Shown here: positions 1-8,926 of the stretch, piece after piece
How the letters are laid out: each line of letters opens with the position of its first letter
How positions within the stretch are numbered: position 1 is the first letter of the stretch
Position numbers and translations under genes: made by a program
Source: Nitrosomonas ureae
GTDB taxonomy: Bacteria > Pseudomonadota > Gammaproteobacteria > Burkholderiales > Nitrosomonadaceae
DNA length: 64,000 bases
Assembly: GCF_900206265.1 (NCBI RefSeq)
Contig: NZ_LT907782.1
Coordinates: 1,798,001-1,862,000, forward strand
Reading direction: 5' to 3'
Notes under the pieces: generated by a model
Database searches by the model: none
Told to the model about the DNA's origin: nothing
Seen by the model: only the letters and a program-made list of their open reading frames with translations

Positions 1-923
1 CTGCGAGTAATACGGTTAGCTTTATTCATACTCTGCTGAATAATCCGACCCATCAAGCCAACGTTAATCATTCACAACTTCCAGTGGATTCAATATTCGA
101 TCACGCTACAAAGGCTGCACTGCCGAATATGCCGCAAGTATCAGATACGATGTTTTCGAATTCATTAATTCCCCTGGATGGTAAGCAGACTCTGAATGTT
201 ATGGTTCCAACTGCGAATCCAATGCTGCAGCAAAAACTGGCACAACATAACTTAATGGCGAATGATTTTTTTTCGCTGTCCAATAATATCTGGCAGTCAT
301 TAAGTGCGGAAAATTCTGCCGTTGACGGCAATTTATTGCCCTTTTCTTCAGAAATGAGCTTAATCACTCAAAACGCTGCGGAAGAGTCGATATTTTCCAC
401 GCATAACGAATCCTTCACATCACAATCATTTGCATCACCATCACTTAGCCTAAGCAGTACTGATACGGTAAACACTGCACCGCAGGATATTCATGTTGAT
501 CTTCCAATAAATCAGCCAAAATGGGGAAGTGAGCTCGCCCAAAAAGTAGTTTGGTTGACTTCCCAACAAAATCAGGTAGCTGAAATTCACTTGAATCCAG
601 CGCATTTGGGTCCGGTCGAAGTGATGTTGACCATCACGCAGGATCAGGCAACCGCACAATTTGTATCTCCACATTCAGCGGTACGCGAAGCTATTCAAGA
701 CGCCTTGCCAAAGTTGAGAGAGATGATGGCTGAGAACGGCATCCAACTGGGCAATGTCATGGTCGGTTCCGATTCATTCCAGCAAGAAAACAAACAACAG
801 CAGAGTTATCAATCAGCAAAAAATTCACCTAACATACCTGGTCAGGAAGCGGAGACCGGTAAACATATTGAAACAGTTACTATGCCTGGAAGGCATCTGG
901 GCATGGTCAATACTTATGCATAA
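1..923 (+). CDS. fliK: Flagellar hook-length control protein FliK, C-terminal part (5' end outside window)
   Basis: FliK is the secreted molecular ruler that switches the flagellar type III export apparatus from hook to filament substrates. The reading frame is open back to base 3, so the gene starts upstream of the window and only about 307 C-terminal codons are visible. The N-terminal visible part is low-complexity and rich in Ser, Asn, Gln and Thr, typical of the FliK ruler region. The end holds the conserved hook-length domain (Flg_hook), recognised by LNPAHLGPVEV followed by a region ending in REMMAENGIQLGNVMV. The tail is Gln-rich. The order fliK-fliL-fliM downstream supports the call. 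A 337-bp gap follows before fliL. Confidence 0.9.
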   Translation, partial: ASNTVSFIHTLLNNPTHQANVNHSQLPVDSIFDHATKAALPNMPQVSDTMFSNSLIPLDGKQTLNVMVPTANPMLQQKLAQHNLMANDFFSLSNNIWQSLSAENSAVDGNLLPFSSEMSLITQNAAEESIFSTHNESFTSQSFASPSLSLSSTDTVNTAPQDIHVDLPINQPKWGSELAQKVVWLTSQQNQVAEIHLNPAHLGPVEVMLTITQDQATAQFVSPHSAVREAIQDALPKLREMMAENGIQLGNVMVGSDSFQQENKQQQSYQSAKNSPNIPGQEAETGKHIETVTMPGRHLGMVNTYA

Positions 924-1260
924 TATTTCATTAGACCCACACCATTCGAGTTCCAGATATTTAACCCTCATGTATTGCACATTCGATTGCCTGGAAACAG
1001 CCAAGACAGGGAATTCGTCTGACAATCGCACTGTGTCTATCACGCAAACAAAATCCAATTGTATTGTGTGATAAAAATTTTGTTTCCCTACCCATGTGAC
1101 TATCAGCTTCCTTCCAGAAACCGGAATCTTTAAATACCTGATGACTCTTCAATGAGGTTGGGTATCCGAAAATAGCGACACTATTTCACTGTTATTTGGC
1201 ATATCGATTTATTGTTACGTCGAAGATAATAAATTTCGTCAAATAGCGGAGTTGAACCAA
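924..1260. other. fliK-fliL intergenic region, no gene seen
   Basis: This is 337 bp without a convincing coding region; short open frames here overlap fliK in other frames or lack ribosome binding sites. It probably contains the promoter of the fliL-fliR operon, but I could not identify a convincing sigma-54, sigma-28 or sigma-70 motif by eye. GGAG at 1248-1251 is the fliL ribosome binding site. Confidence 0.5.
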
Positions 1261-1755
1261 ATGTCAAAATCTAATGAAACACCCCCTGCTGCAGAAGGCA
1301 AAAAAAGCAAAAAGGGTCTGGTAATAATTATTCTGATTGCGATCATTGCAATCTGCACCGGTGCAGGAGGTGCCTGGTACTTCATGCAAATATCGGGAGA
1401 CGGTGAAAGCGAAACTGAAAAACCCAAATCAAAAGCAAAACCGACCACCTTTATAGATCTCGATATTTTTACCGTCAATCTTCAACCGGAAGAAAACAAT
1501 CAATATTTGCAGGTGGGATTAACTGTCAAAGCCAGAGAAACCGAAGTCGTGCAAGAAATGGCCAAACAAATGCCACTCATTCGCAATCGCATTCTTATGT
1601 TGCTTTCCAGTAAGAAAGCGGCTGATCTTTCAAGCATTGCGGGCAAACAACAATTAAGCCAACAGATTTCTGATGAAATCAGACAATCCATTGATTCCGA
1701 AGATCTGCAAGAAGACGTGCGAGAAGTATTATTCACATCATTTGTGATTCAGTAA
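1261..1755 (+). CDS. fliL: Flagellar basal body-associated protein FliL
   Basis: FliL is a single-pass inner-membrane protein that surrounds the stator units of the flagellar motor and supports torque generation. The 164-residue product has a short basic cytoplasmic N-terminus (KKSKKG), one hydrophobic helix (LVIIILIAIIAICTGAGGAWYFM, about residues 20-42) and a periplasmic FliL domain with FTVNLQPEENNQYLQVGLTV and a C-terminal helix ending VLFTSFVIQ. The ATG at 1261 is preferred because GGAG lies 9 bases upstream; an in-frame TTG nine bases earlier is less likely. It is separated from fliM by only 7 bp, so the two are probably co-transcribed. Confidence 0.93.
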   Translation: MSKSNETPPAAEGKKSKKGLVIIILIAIIAICTGAGGAWYFMQISGDGESETEKPKSKAKPTTFIDLDIFTVNLQPEENNQYLQVGLTVKARETEVVQEMAKQMPLIRNRILMLLSSKKAADLSSIAGKQQLSQQISDEIRQSIDSEDLQEDVREVLFTSFVIQ

Positions 1756-1762
1756 ATCGAAC

Positions 1763-2740
1763 ATGGCCGAAGATTTTCTTTCACAGGACGAAGTTGACGC
1801 ACTTCTCAAAAGTACTACGGGTGAAGTCGATGAGGTAAAAGAAGAAGCAGAGGAAGGGGGTATCCGCAATTATAATCTTGCGACACAAGAACGCATTGTC
1901 CGGGGGCGAATGCCCACTTATGAGATTATCAATGAACGGTTTGCAAGATTACTACGTATCGGCTTATTTAATTTTATGCGACGCACTGTGGATATCGCGG
2001 TTGGGCCGGTTAAGGTAATCAAGTTCAGCGAATTTGTACGTAACTTGGTTGTACCCACTAATCTCAATATGGTTCATATGAAACCCTTGCGAGGCACAGC
2101 GCTGTTTGTTTTTGATCCTGAATTGATTTTTCTGATTGTGGACAATCTATTTGGTGGTGATGGCAGATATCACACGCGCGTTGAAGGAAGGGATTTTACT
2201 CAGACAGAGCAGCGAATTATTCAGCGTTTATTAGGTGTGGTTTTTGATGAGTATGAAAAATCGTGGAAATCCGTTTACCCGATTCAGTTCGAATACGTCA
2301 GGTCTGAAATGAATCCTCAGTTTGCTACGATCGCCACACCGAACGAAGTGGTGGTTTGCGTAACATTTGATATCGATATGGGAAATAAAGGCGGAGGGTT
2401 GCATGTCTGTATTCCCTACTCCATGGTCGAACCGATTCGAGATACCTTGTATAGCGCATTGCAAGGGGATCATTTGGAAGTCGACAAACGCTGGATTAAG
2501 TTATTGTCGCAGCAGGTTCAAGGTGCTGAAGTGGAATTGGTTGCCAACCTCGGGGGTGCGAAAGTTACATTTGAACAAATTCTAAGCATGCAATCCGGGG
2601 ATATTATTCCACTGGAAATCCCAAAATCCATTTCGGTATGCGTTGATGGGGTGCCCGTAATGGATTGTCGCTACGGCACTATGAACGGGCACTATGCGCT
2701 TAGGGTTAATTCAATGATTTCCAGATCAGAATTCGAATAA
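1763..2740 (+). CDS. fliM: Flagellar motor switch protein FliM
   Basis: FliM forms the middle of the C-ring and receives CheY-P to reverse motor rotation. The 325-residue product has the expected length. The N-terminal segment DFLSQDEVDALLK (residues 4-16) matches the CheY-binding EIDALL-type motif. A CheC-like middle domain follows, including GGDGRYHTRVEGRDFT, and a C-terminal SPOA domain that packs against FliN (about residues 250-320). It lies 7 bp after fliL and 16 bp before fliN in an apparent operon. Confidence 0.96.
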   Translation: MAEDFLSQDEVDALLKSTTGEVDEVKEEAEEGGIRNYNLATQERIVRGRMPTYEIINERFARLLRIGLFNFMRRTVDIAVGPVKVIKFSEFVRNLVVPTNLNMVHMKPLRGTALFVFDPELIFLIVDNLFGGDGRYHTRVEGRDFTQTEQRIIQRLLGVVFDEYEKSWKSVYPIQFEYVRSEMNPQFATIATPNEVVVCVTFDIDMGNKGGGLHVCIPYSMVEPIRDTLYSALQGDHLEVDKRWIKLLSQQVQGAEVELVANLGGAKVTFEQILSMQSGDIIPLEIPKSISVCVDGVPVMDCRYGTMNGHYALRVNSMISRSEFE

Positions 2741-2756
2741 TTTATTGGAGAGCAAG

Positions 2757-3299
2757 ATGTCAGAATCAACAGGAAACGAACAAACAGAAACCGACGATTG
2801 GGCAGCTGCCATGGCTGAACAAGCGACAGCCTCACAAGTTGATGCCAATGGCAGCAATGGGAATACTACCGATGATTGGGCGGCAGCCATGGCTGAACAA
2901 GCAACTGCAGAGCACAGTAGCACAAATTCTCTGTCATCGAGCAGCAAAGAACAGAATACCTCTGTATTGGGTTCACAGAATGCCAATTCATCCGTATTTC
3001 AGGAATTCTCAAAAGATAGCGAATCGCATGGAACTCGTCATGACATAGATTTGATTCTGGACATTCCAGTTCAAATGACGGTGGAACTCGGTCGCACCAA
3101 GATTGCCATCAAGAATCTGCTGCAACTTGCGCAAGGCTCTGTAGTCGAGCTGGACGGTATGGCGGGTGAACCTATGGATGTGCTGGTTAATGGTTGCTTG
3201 ATTGCACAAGGCGAGGTTGTGGTGGTGAATGATAAATTCGGTATCCGCTTGACCGATATCATTACGCCGAGTGAACGGATTCGCAAACTTAATCGCTAG
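2757..3299 (+). CDS. fliN: Flagellar motor switch protein FliN with a duplicated N-terminal motif
   Basis: FliN completes the C-ring and docks the FliH-FliI export ATPase complex. The start at ATG 2757 is chosen because GGAG lies just upstream (about 2747-2750), giving 180 residues, longer than the 100-140 typical of the family. The C-terminal SPOA domain is clear (IPVQMTVELGRTKIAIKNLL; LVNGCLIAQGEVVVV; FGIRLTDI). The N-terminal half contains the 14-residue sequence TDDWAAAMAEQATA twice, exactly, at residues 12-25 and 38-51. This resembles the short conserved DDLWAEAL-type segment found once near the N-terminus of other FliN proteins. The rest of the linker is low-complexity Ser/Asn-rich. Confidence 0.95.
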   Translation: MSESTGNEQTETDDWAAAMAEQATASQVDANGSNGNTTDDWAAAMAEQATAEHSSTNSLSSSSKEQNTSVLGSQNANSSVFQEFSKDSESHGTRHDIDLILDIPVQMTVELGRTKIAIKNLLQLAQGSVVELDGMAGEPMDVLVNGCLIAQGEVVVVNDKFGIRLTDIITPSERIRKLNR

Positions 3300-3309
3300 G
3301 GCTCATAAA

Positions 3310-3747
3310 ATGTTAAGTCGTTATTTATTGATTTCTATTATGACCGTTCCGTTTCAGGCAATTGCAGAAACTGTGAAACCCGGTTATGTCCCTCCTCCCG
3401 CCGTGATCTCAACCGAGAGCACATTACAAATGATGGGAGGATTGCTGCTGGTATTGGCGCTTATAGGAGGCATTACTTGGCTGCTTAGGCGATTCTCATT
3501 GATACCGGCTACTTCTGCAGGCATTGTTAAAGTTATTGCCGCAGCCGGAGTGGGGCAACGAGAGCGAGTGGTAATAGTTGAAGTTGATAGCACCTGGCTG
3601 GTTCTTGGCGTGGCGCCCGGCCGCGTAAGTAAATTACACGTAATGACCAAGCCCGCAGTTGAAACATCCGATCCAATATCGCAGGGATCATCTGCCGTGG
3701 TTTTTGCCGAGCAACTTAACCAGAGTATAAAAAAAGAAAATGCATAA
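3310..3747 (+). CDS. fliO: Flagellar biosynthetic protein FliO
   Basis: FliO is a small membrane protein that helps assemble the FliP5FliR1 core of the flagellar export gate. From ATG 3310 the product is 145 residues. It has a hydrophobic N-terminal signal-like segment ([15 protein letters not shown]), a transmembrane helix ([19 protein letters not shown]) and a cytoplasmic FliO domain with [11 protein letters not shown] and [15 protein letters not shown]. An earlier in-frame GTG at 3271 would overlap the end of fliN and is less likely. The position between fliN and fliP is the standard gene order. Confidence 0.88.
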   Translation: MLSRYLLISIMTVPFQAIAETVKPGYVPPPAVISTESTLQMMGGLLLVLALIGGITWLLRRFSLIPATSAGIVKVIAAAGVGQRERVVIVEVDSTWLVLGVAPGRVSKLHVMTKPAVETSDPISQGSSAVVFAEQLNQSIKKENA

Positions 3748-3844
3748 CAAGCTTCCTGCATCGATTATTCATTTACCTTCACACCTCACTAAGATTATCC
3801 ATAGATTGCCTTCGGACCGCTTACGATATCTGAGCAGAACAAGA

Positions 3845-4591
3845 ATGTCCCAATTGTTGCGAACAGTATTTTTCCTTGCTGGTTTTATTGCTCTACCCGC
3901 ATTTGCGCAGCAATCCGGCTTTCCAGCATTTACCAGCACCGCTAATGCCGATGGAAGTGCAACCTATACGTTGAGCTTACAAACATTATTGTTGCTAACG
4001 TCACTGACATTCTTACCTGCTCTGGTATTAATGATGTCAAGCTTTACCCGCATCATCATTGTATTGTCATTGCTCAGAATGGCGCTGGGTACGCAATCCT
4101 CCCCACCTAACCAAGTGTTGCTTGGATTAGCTTTGTTTCTAACTTTTTTCATTATGTCGCCGGTTATCGACCGCGTTTATTCGGAAGCTTACCTGCCTTT
4201 TTCCGAAGATAAGATAAGCATCATGGAAGCGGCTGAGAAAGCGAGCGTGCCATTGAAATCATTTATGCTGCATCAAACCCGGGAAGCGGATTTGGCGCTT
4301 TTTGTTCAAATCTCAGAAAGTGAAGAGCTTGAAAGCCGCGATCAAGTGCCGCTAAAAATACTTGTGCCGGCATATATCACCAGCGAATTGAAAACGGCAT
4401 TCCAGATCGGTTTTGTTATCTTCATCCCTTTTCTGATTATCGACTTGGTCGTCTCCAGCGTATTAATGGCGATGGGTATGATGATGCTGTCTCCCATGAT
4501 TATTTCACTACCCTTTAAATTAATGCTTTTTGTTTTGGTCGATGGCTGGCATTTAATTATTGGCTCATTGACTCAAAGCTTTTATACCTAA
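3845..4591 (+). CDS. fliP: Flagellar export gate protein FliP
   Basis: FliP forms the pentameric core of the flagellar type III export gate in the inner membrane. From the ATG at 3845 the product is 248 residues, matching the usual length, and it begins with a cleavable signal peptide ([17 protein letters not shown], then QQS). Four membrane segments follow, with the conserved [20 protein letters not shown] and [20 protein letters not shown]. The C-terminus contains [20 protein letters not shown]. The frame is open to an ATG at 3740 overlapping the end of fliO. That start would add 35 basic residues before the signal peptide, so I prefer 3845, though its ribosome binding site is weak. Confidence 0.93.
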   Translation: MSQLLRTVFFLAGFIALPAFAQQSGFPAFTSTANADGSATYTLSLQTLLLLTSLTFLPALVLMMSSFTRIIIVLSLLRMALGTQSSPPNQVLLGLALFLTFFIMSPVIDRVYSEAYLPFSEDKISIMEAAEKASVPLKSFMLHQTREADLALFVQISESEELESRDQVPLKILVPAYITSELKTAFQIGFVIFIPFLIIDLVVSSVLMAMGMMMLSPMIISLPFKLMLFVLVDGWHLIIGSLTQSFYT

Positions 4592-4604
4592 AAGGAACCT
4601 TATC

Positions 4605-4877
4605 ATGACCCCAGAAGGAGCAATGACCATCGGTCGGCAGGCGCTTGAAATTACATTCATGATCTCTGCGCCATTACTGCTTGCAGCTTTAGCAACGGGT
4701 TTGCTCGTCAGCATTTTTCAAGCGGCAACTCAGATTAACGAAATGACCTTATCATTCATACCCAAATTATTAGTCATGTTTTTGGTTATGGTATTAGCCG
4801 GACCCTGGATGATCGCTGTCATGACAGATTATATGCAACGACTGTTCACAAGTATTCCCTGGTTGGCAGTCGGTTAG
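4605..4877 (+). CDS. fliQ: Flagellar biosynthetic protein FliQ
   Basis: FliQ is a two-helix membrane protein that packs around FliP/FliR in the flagellar export gate. The 90-residue length is exactly that of the family. It shows the diagnostic LLVSIFQAATQINEMTLSFIPK between two hydrophobic helices (about residues 16-38 and 52-74). AAGGAACC lies a few bases before the ATG at 4605 as a clear ribosome binding site. It sits between fliP and fliR. Confidence 0.95.
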   Translation: MTPEGAMTIGRQALEITFMISAPLLLAALATGLLVSIFQAATQINEMTLSFIPKLLVMFLVMVLAGPWMIAVMTDYMQRLFTSIPWLAVG

Positions 4878-4930
4878 GGCTAGATGATCAATTTAATTTT
4901 CTTTGGCCAAAAGAGTAGTGGGCTAATCGC

Positions 4931-5728
4931 ATGATCAATATAACCACTGCTGAATTCAATACATTACTGGCGGCATTTATTTGGCCGCTCAGCAGAATTC
5001 TGGCACTGATCGCAAGCGCCCCTATTTTAGGAAACCCCAGCACTCCGGTCCGAGTAAAGTTGGGTCTGGCAATCATGATTACGATTCTGGTTCTGCCCCT
5101 CGTCGAGAAATCCTTACCGCAAATTGACCCCGCTTCCGGGATCGGGTTGGTGATTCTGTTGCAGCAAATATTGATTGGTGCAGCCATCGGATTTGTCATG
5201 CGCGTTGTTTTTGTTGCTGTTGAAATGGCGGGCGAGTTAATTGGCCTGCAAATGGGACTGGGGTTCGCAATATTCTTTGATCCCCAGAATTCCGGACAGA
5301 TAGATATTATTGGACGCTTTCTGGGAGTCATCGCCAGCCTGGCATTTCTTGCCATGGATGGTCATTTGTTGATGATTGCCCTAATTTCACAAAGCTTCAG
5401 CACCTTACCGATAGGCTCAGCGGCACTAACCGATGTTACATTTACCACGCTCGCAAACTGGGGGGGAGAAATTTTCAAATCCGGGTTGCAGTTGTCACTT
5501 CCTGTCCTGACAGCATTACTGATTACCAACATCGCTCTCGGCATTCTGACCCGGGTCGCGCCGCAACTCAATATTTTCGCAGTCGGTTTTCCATTAACTC
5601 TAGCCATTGGCTTCCTTGTTCTAGGGCTCAGCATGCCTTTTTATACCCCCATTCTGGAATATTTGGTGCACGATGGCTTGAAGTTGATGATGGGCATACT
5701 TAATATCGATGATATCAATATGCCATAG
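4931..5728 (+). CDS. fliR: Flagellar biosynthetic protein FliR
   Basis: FliR is a multi-pass membrane protein, a single copy of which completes the FliP/FliQ/FliR export gate. The 265-residue product has about six hydrophobic segments and family signatures: RILALIASAPILGNPSTPVR near the N-terminus, GAAIGFVMRVVFVAVEMAGE with GLQMGLGFAIFFDPQ in the middle, and LTRVAPQLNIFAVGFPL toward the C-terminus. It is the last flagellar gene of the run. No flhB follows, so the remaining export genes lie elsewhere. A 190-bp gap separates it from the coiled-coil gene. Confidence 0.95.
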   Translation: MINITTAEFNTLLAAFIWPLSRILALIASAPILGNPSTPVRVKLGLAIMITILVLPLVEKSLPQIDPASGIGLVILLQQILIGAAIGFVMRVVFVAVEMAGELIGLQMGLGFAIFFDPQNSGQIDIIGRFLGVIASLAFLAMDGHLLMIALISQSFSTLPIGSAALTDVTFTTLANWGGEIFKSGLQLSLPVLTALLITNIALGILTRVAPQLNIFAVGFPLTLAIGFLVLGLSMPFYTPILEYLVHDGLKLMMGILNIDDINMP

Positions 5729-5918
5729 AAGTAATCAGATATTGCCGAAACAAATTTTGATATCAATTAATTTAAATTTTTCTCGGATAAACAGGCAATA
5801 TTTCCCTTCTTTTTCAAAGCAAATCTATGATCTAAAAACTGCTACAGTAGTTATTCGTTTTCCGGAAATTGCTTATTAACATTGATAGTTCAAATAACTG
5901 CCGGTTTGATTAAAATTT

Positions 5919-7847
5919 ATGACATTCAAGTCACGCTTATTCCATTCACTGCGTAAACTCTCTTCATCGACGGAATCACATCTAGATGATATGATGGTTT
6001 TATCCGCCGAGGATTCAGAGTATTGCAATGTATCGAATGAAAATCAGCAGTTTGCATCCGCGGAGGAGATCAAACTATTACTTGATACCGCATTCCGCGA
6101 TCGGCTGAGTGTTGAAGATCAAGCGATCAAAGAAGCACACAGGCGAATTGAAGCAGAGAATATCGCCAAAGTGGCCACTGAAGCCAGAGCCAGAGCAGAA
6201 GCCAATGCCCGAATTGCAGCCGAAACACGCATCCAGGCTGAAGCAATGGCCACTGATCAAGCCCGCGCTAGAGCAAAGTCTGAAGCCCTCGCATTTAGAG
6301 AAGCCAATGCTCGCCGGGAACTTGAAATAAAAACCAAGCTGCTTGCGGATGAGAAAGCAAAGGCTGAAAAGGCCTTGAATGCCTTATTAGAAGCTAAAAT
6401 CAAAGCGGAAGCCTCGATTGTTCAGAAAATGCAGGAACGTGTTGAACAGGAAGCCATGATGCTGGATAAGGCACACGCAGCTGCGCAAAAAGAAAAAGAA
6501 GTTACGGAAGCGGCGAAATATCAAACTCAAGTAGCAAATGACGCGCATCTTGCCGCGCTGACTGCGATCGAAGCAGAAACCGCAGCTACTGCACTGGCAA
6601 AAGCCAGAATCCAGGAAAAGCAAAAAATTATTGCGTTGGCAAGAGCACAGGAAGAAACTGAGAAGCAAGTGTTCGAAGAGCTGCAAATGCGCTCACGCAT
6701 TGAAGCACAAGCCTTGGCACAAGTTTCCCGTCGCTTGGAAAGAGAGAAGCAGGCAAGAGAAATAGAAGAAGAAAGGCTGAAAGCTGAAACGATTGCCGCA
6801 AATGCAGCACTGGAAAGAGCTGAGGTTGAAGCTGTCGCTGCAGAACAGGCTCGAAAAAGAGCTGACTCAGATATACGAGCAACCGTTGCCGCGCGCGATA
6901 AAATTGATGCAGAGAAAATTGCGGCAGAAATGGCAGAATCCATTATCGCACAAGAAAATGCAGCGACTACAGCTATCCAAACCCGGCTGACTCTGGAATC
7001 CACGTTGCTTGAAGAAGCCAAGCAACGGATGCAAATTGAATCAGAGGCGTTAATTGCTGCCCAAATGGCTTTAAATGCAGAAAAAGAAGCTTCAGCAATT
7101 GCAAAAGAGAAGCAAAAGGCCGAAGTTGCTGCTACAAAAGAATATCAAAAACGCGCCAAAGCGGATGAAGAAGCCGTCAAAGAGGCCAAAGCACGCGCCG
7201 AAGCTGAAAAATCTGCACGGGATGCTGCGAAAAGAAAAACTGAAGCTGAAATAAAACTAAAAGTAGCCATAGAAACAAAAACACAAATGGACATTTTTAT
7301 CGCTCAAGAAACCAATAGCAAGGCTGATTTGGAACAACGCCTGCATGAAGATGCAGCAATTCGCGCCAAGGCGATAGCAGATGCAAAACTGGCAGCAGCC
7401 GAACGTCTTGAGATTGAACAAAAAATCACAGGACTGGCAATCACCAGAGCGCAAGCTAAAATTATGGCTGCCAATAAAGCCAGAGGACAACTTGAAGCCG
7501 AAAAGAATGCTACCAGAATCGCATTGGAGAAAGCGAGAAAAGAATCTGCAGCTCTAACCGCCATGCAAGAACGTATCGCCCTGGAATCAGCCGCACTGGA
7601 AGCTGCCGCAGCCAGAGAAGCTGTTGAGACAATGGCAAAAGAAGCACTGTTTGCCCGTTCTCAAGCGGATAAAGAAGCAACCGCCGCAGCTACTGTAAGA
7701 ATACGGGCAGAGATTGCCGCTGCAGAGCATTCCCGCAACAATATAGCCTCCACCACAAGAAATCAATTGCCACGCAGTTCAAAGTCAACCCCCGCAGCCG
7801 CAGCTTCTCTTTCCGGCACATCCACAAAACGTAGTATCACAGCTTAA
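5919..7847 (+). CDS. Large Ala/Glu-rich coiled-coil protein of unknown function
   Basis: I do not recognise this 642-residue protein as a named family. Residues 1-55 are mixed and include a possibly amphipathic basic start (SRLFHSLRK). From about residue 60 to 610 the chain is a nearly unbroken alpha-helical coiled coil built of Ala, Glu, Lys, Arg and Gln, with recurring A-x-A-E-A-x-A patterns and almost no Pro or Gly. The C-terminal 30 residues are a Ser/Ala-rich basic tail. There is one Cys, no signal peptide and no membrane helix, so it is probably cytoplasmic. It could be a filament-forming scaffold, but nothing shows a catalytic role. It follows fliR by 190 bp in the same orientation. 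No strong ribosome binding site precedes the ATG, and an internal ATG at about 5988 is possible. A perfect palindrome follows the gene. Confidence 0.8.
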   Translation: MTFKSRLFHSLRKLSSSTESHLDDMMVLSAEDSEYCNVSNENQQFASAEEIKLLLDTAFRDRLSVEDQAIKEAHRRIEAENIAKVATEARARAEANARIAAETRIQAEAMATDQARARAKSEALAFREANARRELEIKTKLLADEKAKAEKALNALLEAKIKAEASIVQKMQERVEQEAMMLDKAHAAAQKEKEVTEAAKYQTQVANDAHLAALTAIEAETAATALAKARIQEKQKIIALARAQEETEKQVFEELQMRSRIEAQALAQVSRRLEREKQAREIEEERLKAETIAANAALERAEVEAVAAEQARKRADSDIRATVAARDKIDAEKIAAEMAESIIAQENAATTAIQTRLTLESTLLEEAKQRMQIESEALIAAQMALNAEKEASAIAKEKQKAEVAATKEYQKRAKADEEAVKEAKARAEAEKSARDAAKRKTEAEIKLKVAIETKTQMDIFIAQETNSKADLEQRLHEDAAIRAKAIADAKLAAAERLEIEQKITGLAITRAQAKIMAANKARGQLEAEKNATRIALEKARKESAALTAMQERIALESAALEAAAAREAVETMAKEALFARSQADKEATAAATVRIRAEIAAAEHSRNNIASTTRNQLPRSSKSTPAAAASLSGTSTKRSITA

Positions 7848-7873
7848 GCTGATAGTTAATCAATATAACGAAA

Positions 7874-7923
7874 TATGCTTCTAAACCATTCTCAGGTTAA
7901 CCTGAGAATGGTTTAGAAGCATA
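7874..7923. terminator. Perfect 50-bp palindrome between convergent genes
   Basis: Two exactly complementary 25-base arms (7874-7898 and 7899-7923) meet with no spacer at GGTTAACC. It lies 26 bp after the coiled-coil gene and 44 bp before the end of the convergent porin pseudogene, so it may act as a bidirectional terminator. It lacks a proper U-tract on either side and its AT content is high, so the terminator role is inferred. Confidence 0.55.
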
Positions 7924-7967
7924 AAAGTAAAAAATCTCCGGAAAATCCAGGGCGATTCCTTTGCAAA

Positions 7968-8895
7968 TTATCTGAACGCTCTGACAGATATTTCTGTATA
8001 GAAAAAATTTGAGCCTCCATCAGCTTCTCCAAATGCAGTCAGTTGTCTATTTTTTACAAATCCTCCATTCATAAAACGCGAATACCCTATCGTGATATCA
8101 ACTAGAGGGGCCAGTTTGTAGTTAATACGAGCGTTAATCGATTGTCCGATAAAATCTCCACTCTGGCCGGTACTGTCACGATTAAAGACGGTAGGGGTCG
8201 CAACATTCATCAGATTGTTAAAACGATCGGTAGTGCTTGCCAGCCAGAACCAGCTGTAACCGCCATCTATGAATACATCTTTGTGCAGCGAAAATTCAAA
8301 CAATAGCTTGGGCGCCTTAACGTTTTCCATAATAAGATAATCATCGGGTGACCATGGACGAGCAAACCCAAAGAATCGTTCAAAACGATTGTCAGTATTG
8401 TCATTTGGATTACGATCGCCGCTTACAAAACCATAGAAAGCGCTCAATCTTGGCTTCCAATCATGTTTAAGGGAATATCCTACTTCCAATAAATATGACC
8501 AAGCCGATTTCTTCCTACCATTATCCTGACCAAACTGGTAAATCGCGCCAAGTTCGAAATCAATGCCGGTATTTGGTACGACCCCGTAAACACGTATGGC
8601 AGGAGAGTAGATGTCTCGCTCAGCTTGTCGACCATACCTGTCATCTTACTTTAGGCCCATGAAATAAGGCTGTACTGTCATTACATCAGACCATTTACGC
8701 CAATGCCCTACAGCGCCATAGAACCACTGGTCTTTGCTGCGTTCATCAAATTCATTAATGTTTACGGATGACTGGTTGCATTCCCCATGCATCCAGCTCC
8801 CAATCATTTAATTCTTGTCCGAAAGTGACACGAAAGCCTTCAAAATTATTGGTGGTATTACGCCATTGATAGTTGCCCAGCAAGCGCCGGTCTAC
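7968..8895 (-). pseudogene. Alginate-export-type outer-membrane porin, C-terminal remnant
   Basis: Read on the minus strand from the IS boundary (8895), the frame gives DRRLLGNYQWRNTTNNFEG and DWELDAWGMQPV. These resemble the strands of AlgE-like (Alginate_export, PF13372-type) beta-barrels. The frame then breaks near 8757, just after RKH, and resumes one frame over with NEFDERSKDQWFYGAVGHW. It next meets an in-frame TAA at 8646-8648. Beyond that it continues as RDIYSPAIRVYG and the long last piece (8489-7968) ending in the hydrophobic/aromatic FFYTEISVRAFR, a typical barrel terminus. The gene is broken three ways: IS insertion, frameshift and nonsense codon. The intact protein would have been an outer-membrane channel. 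The substrate is not known. Confidence 0.75.
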
Positions 8896-8926
8896 TGGAG
8901 TTGTCCCAATTTGACGGACATTTTTT

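Noticed and set aside
5729-5918. Sigma-28-type flagellar promoter in front of the coiled-coil gene
   Set aside because: TAAA and GCCG-like pieces occur, but not with the right spacing and -10 sequence, so a flagellar promoter is not supported.
6527-7021. 164-codon minus-strand frame with Ala/Ser-rich sequence
   Set aside because: Shadow of the coiled-coil gene; its composition simply mirrors the Ala/Glu codon pattern on the other strand.
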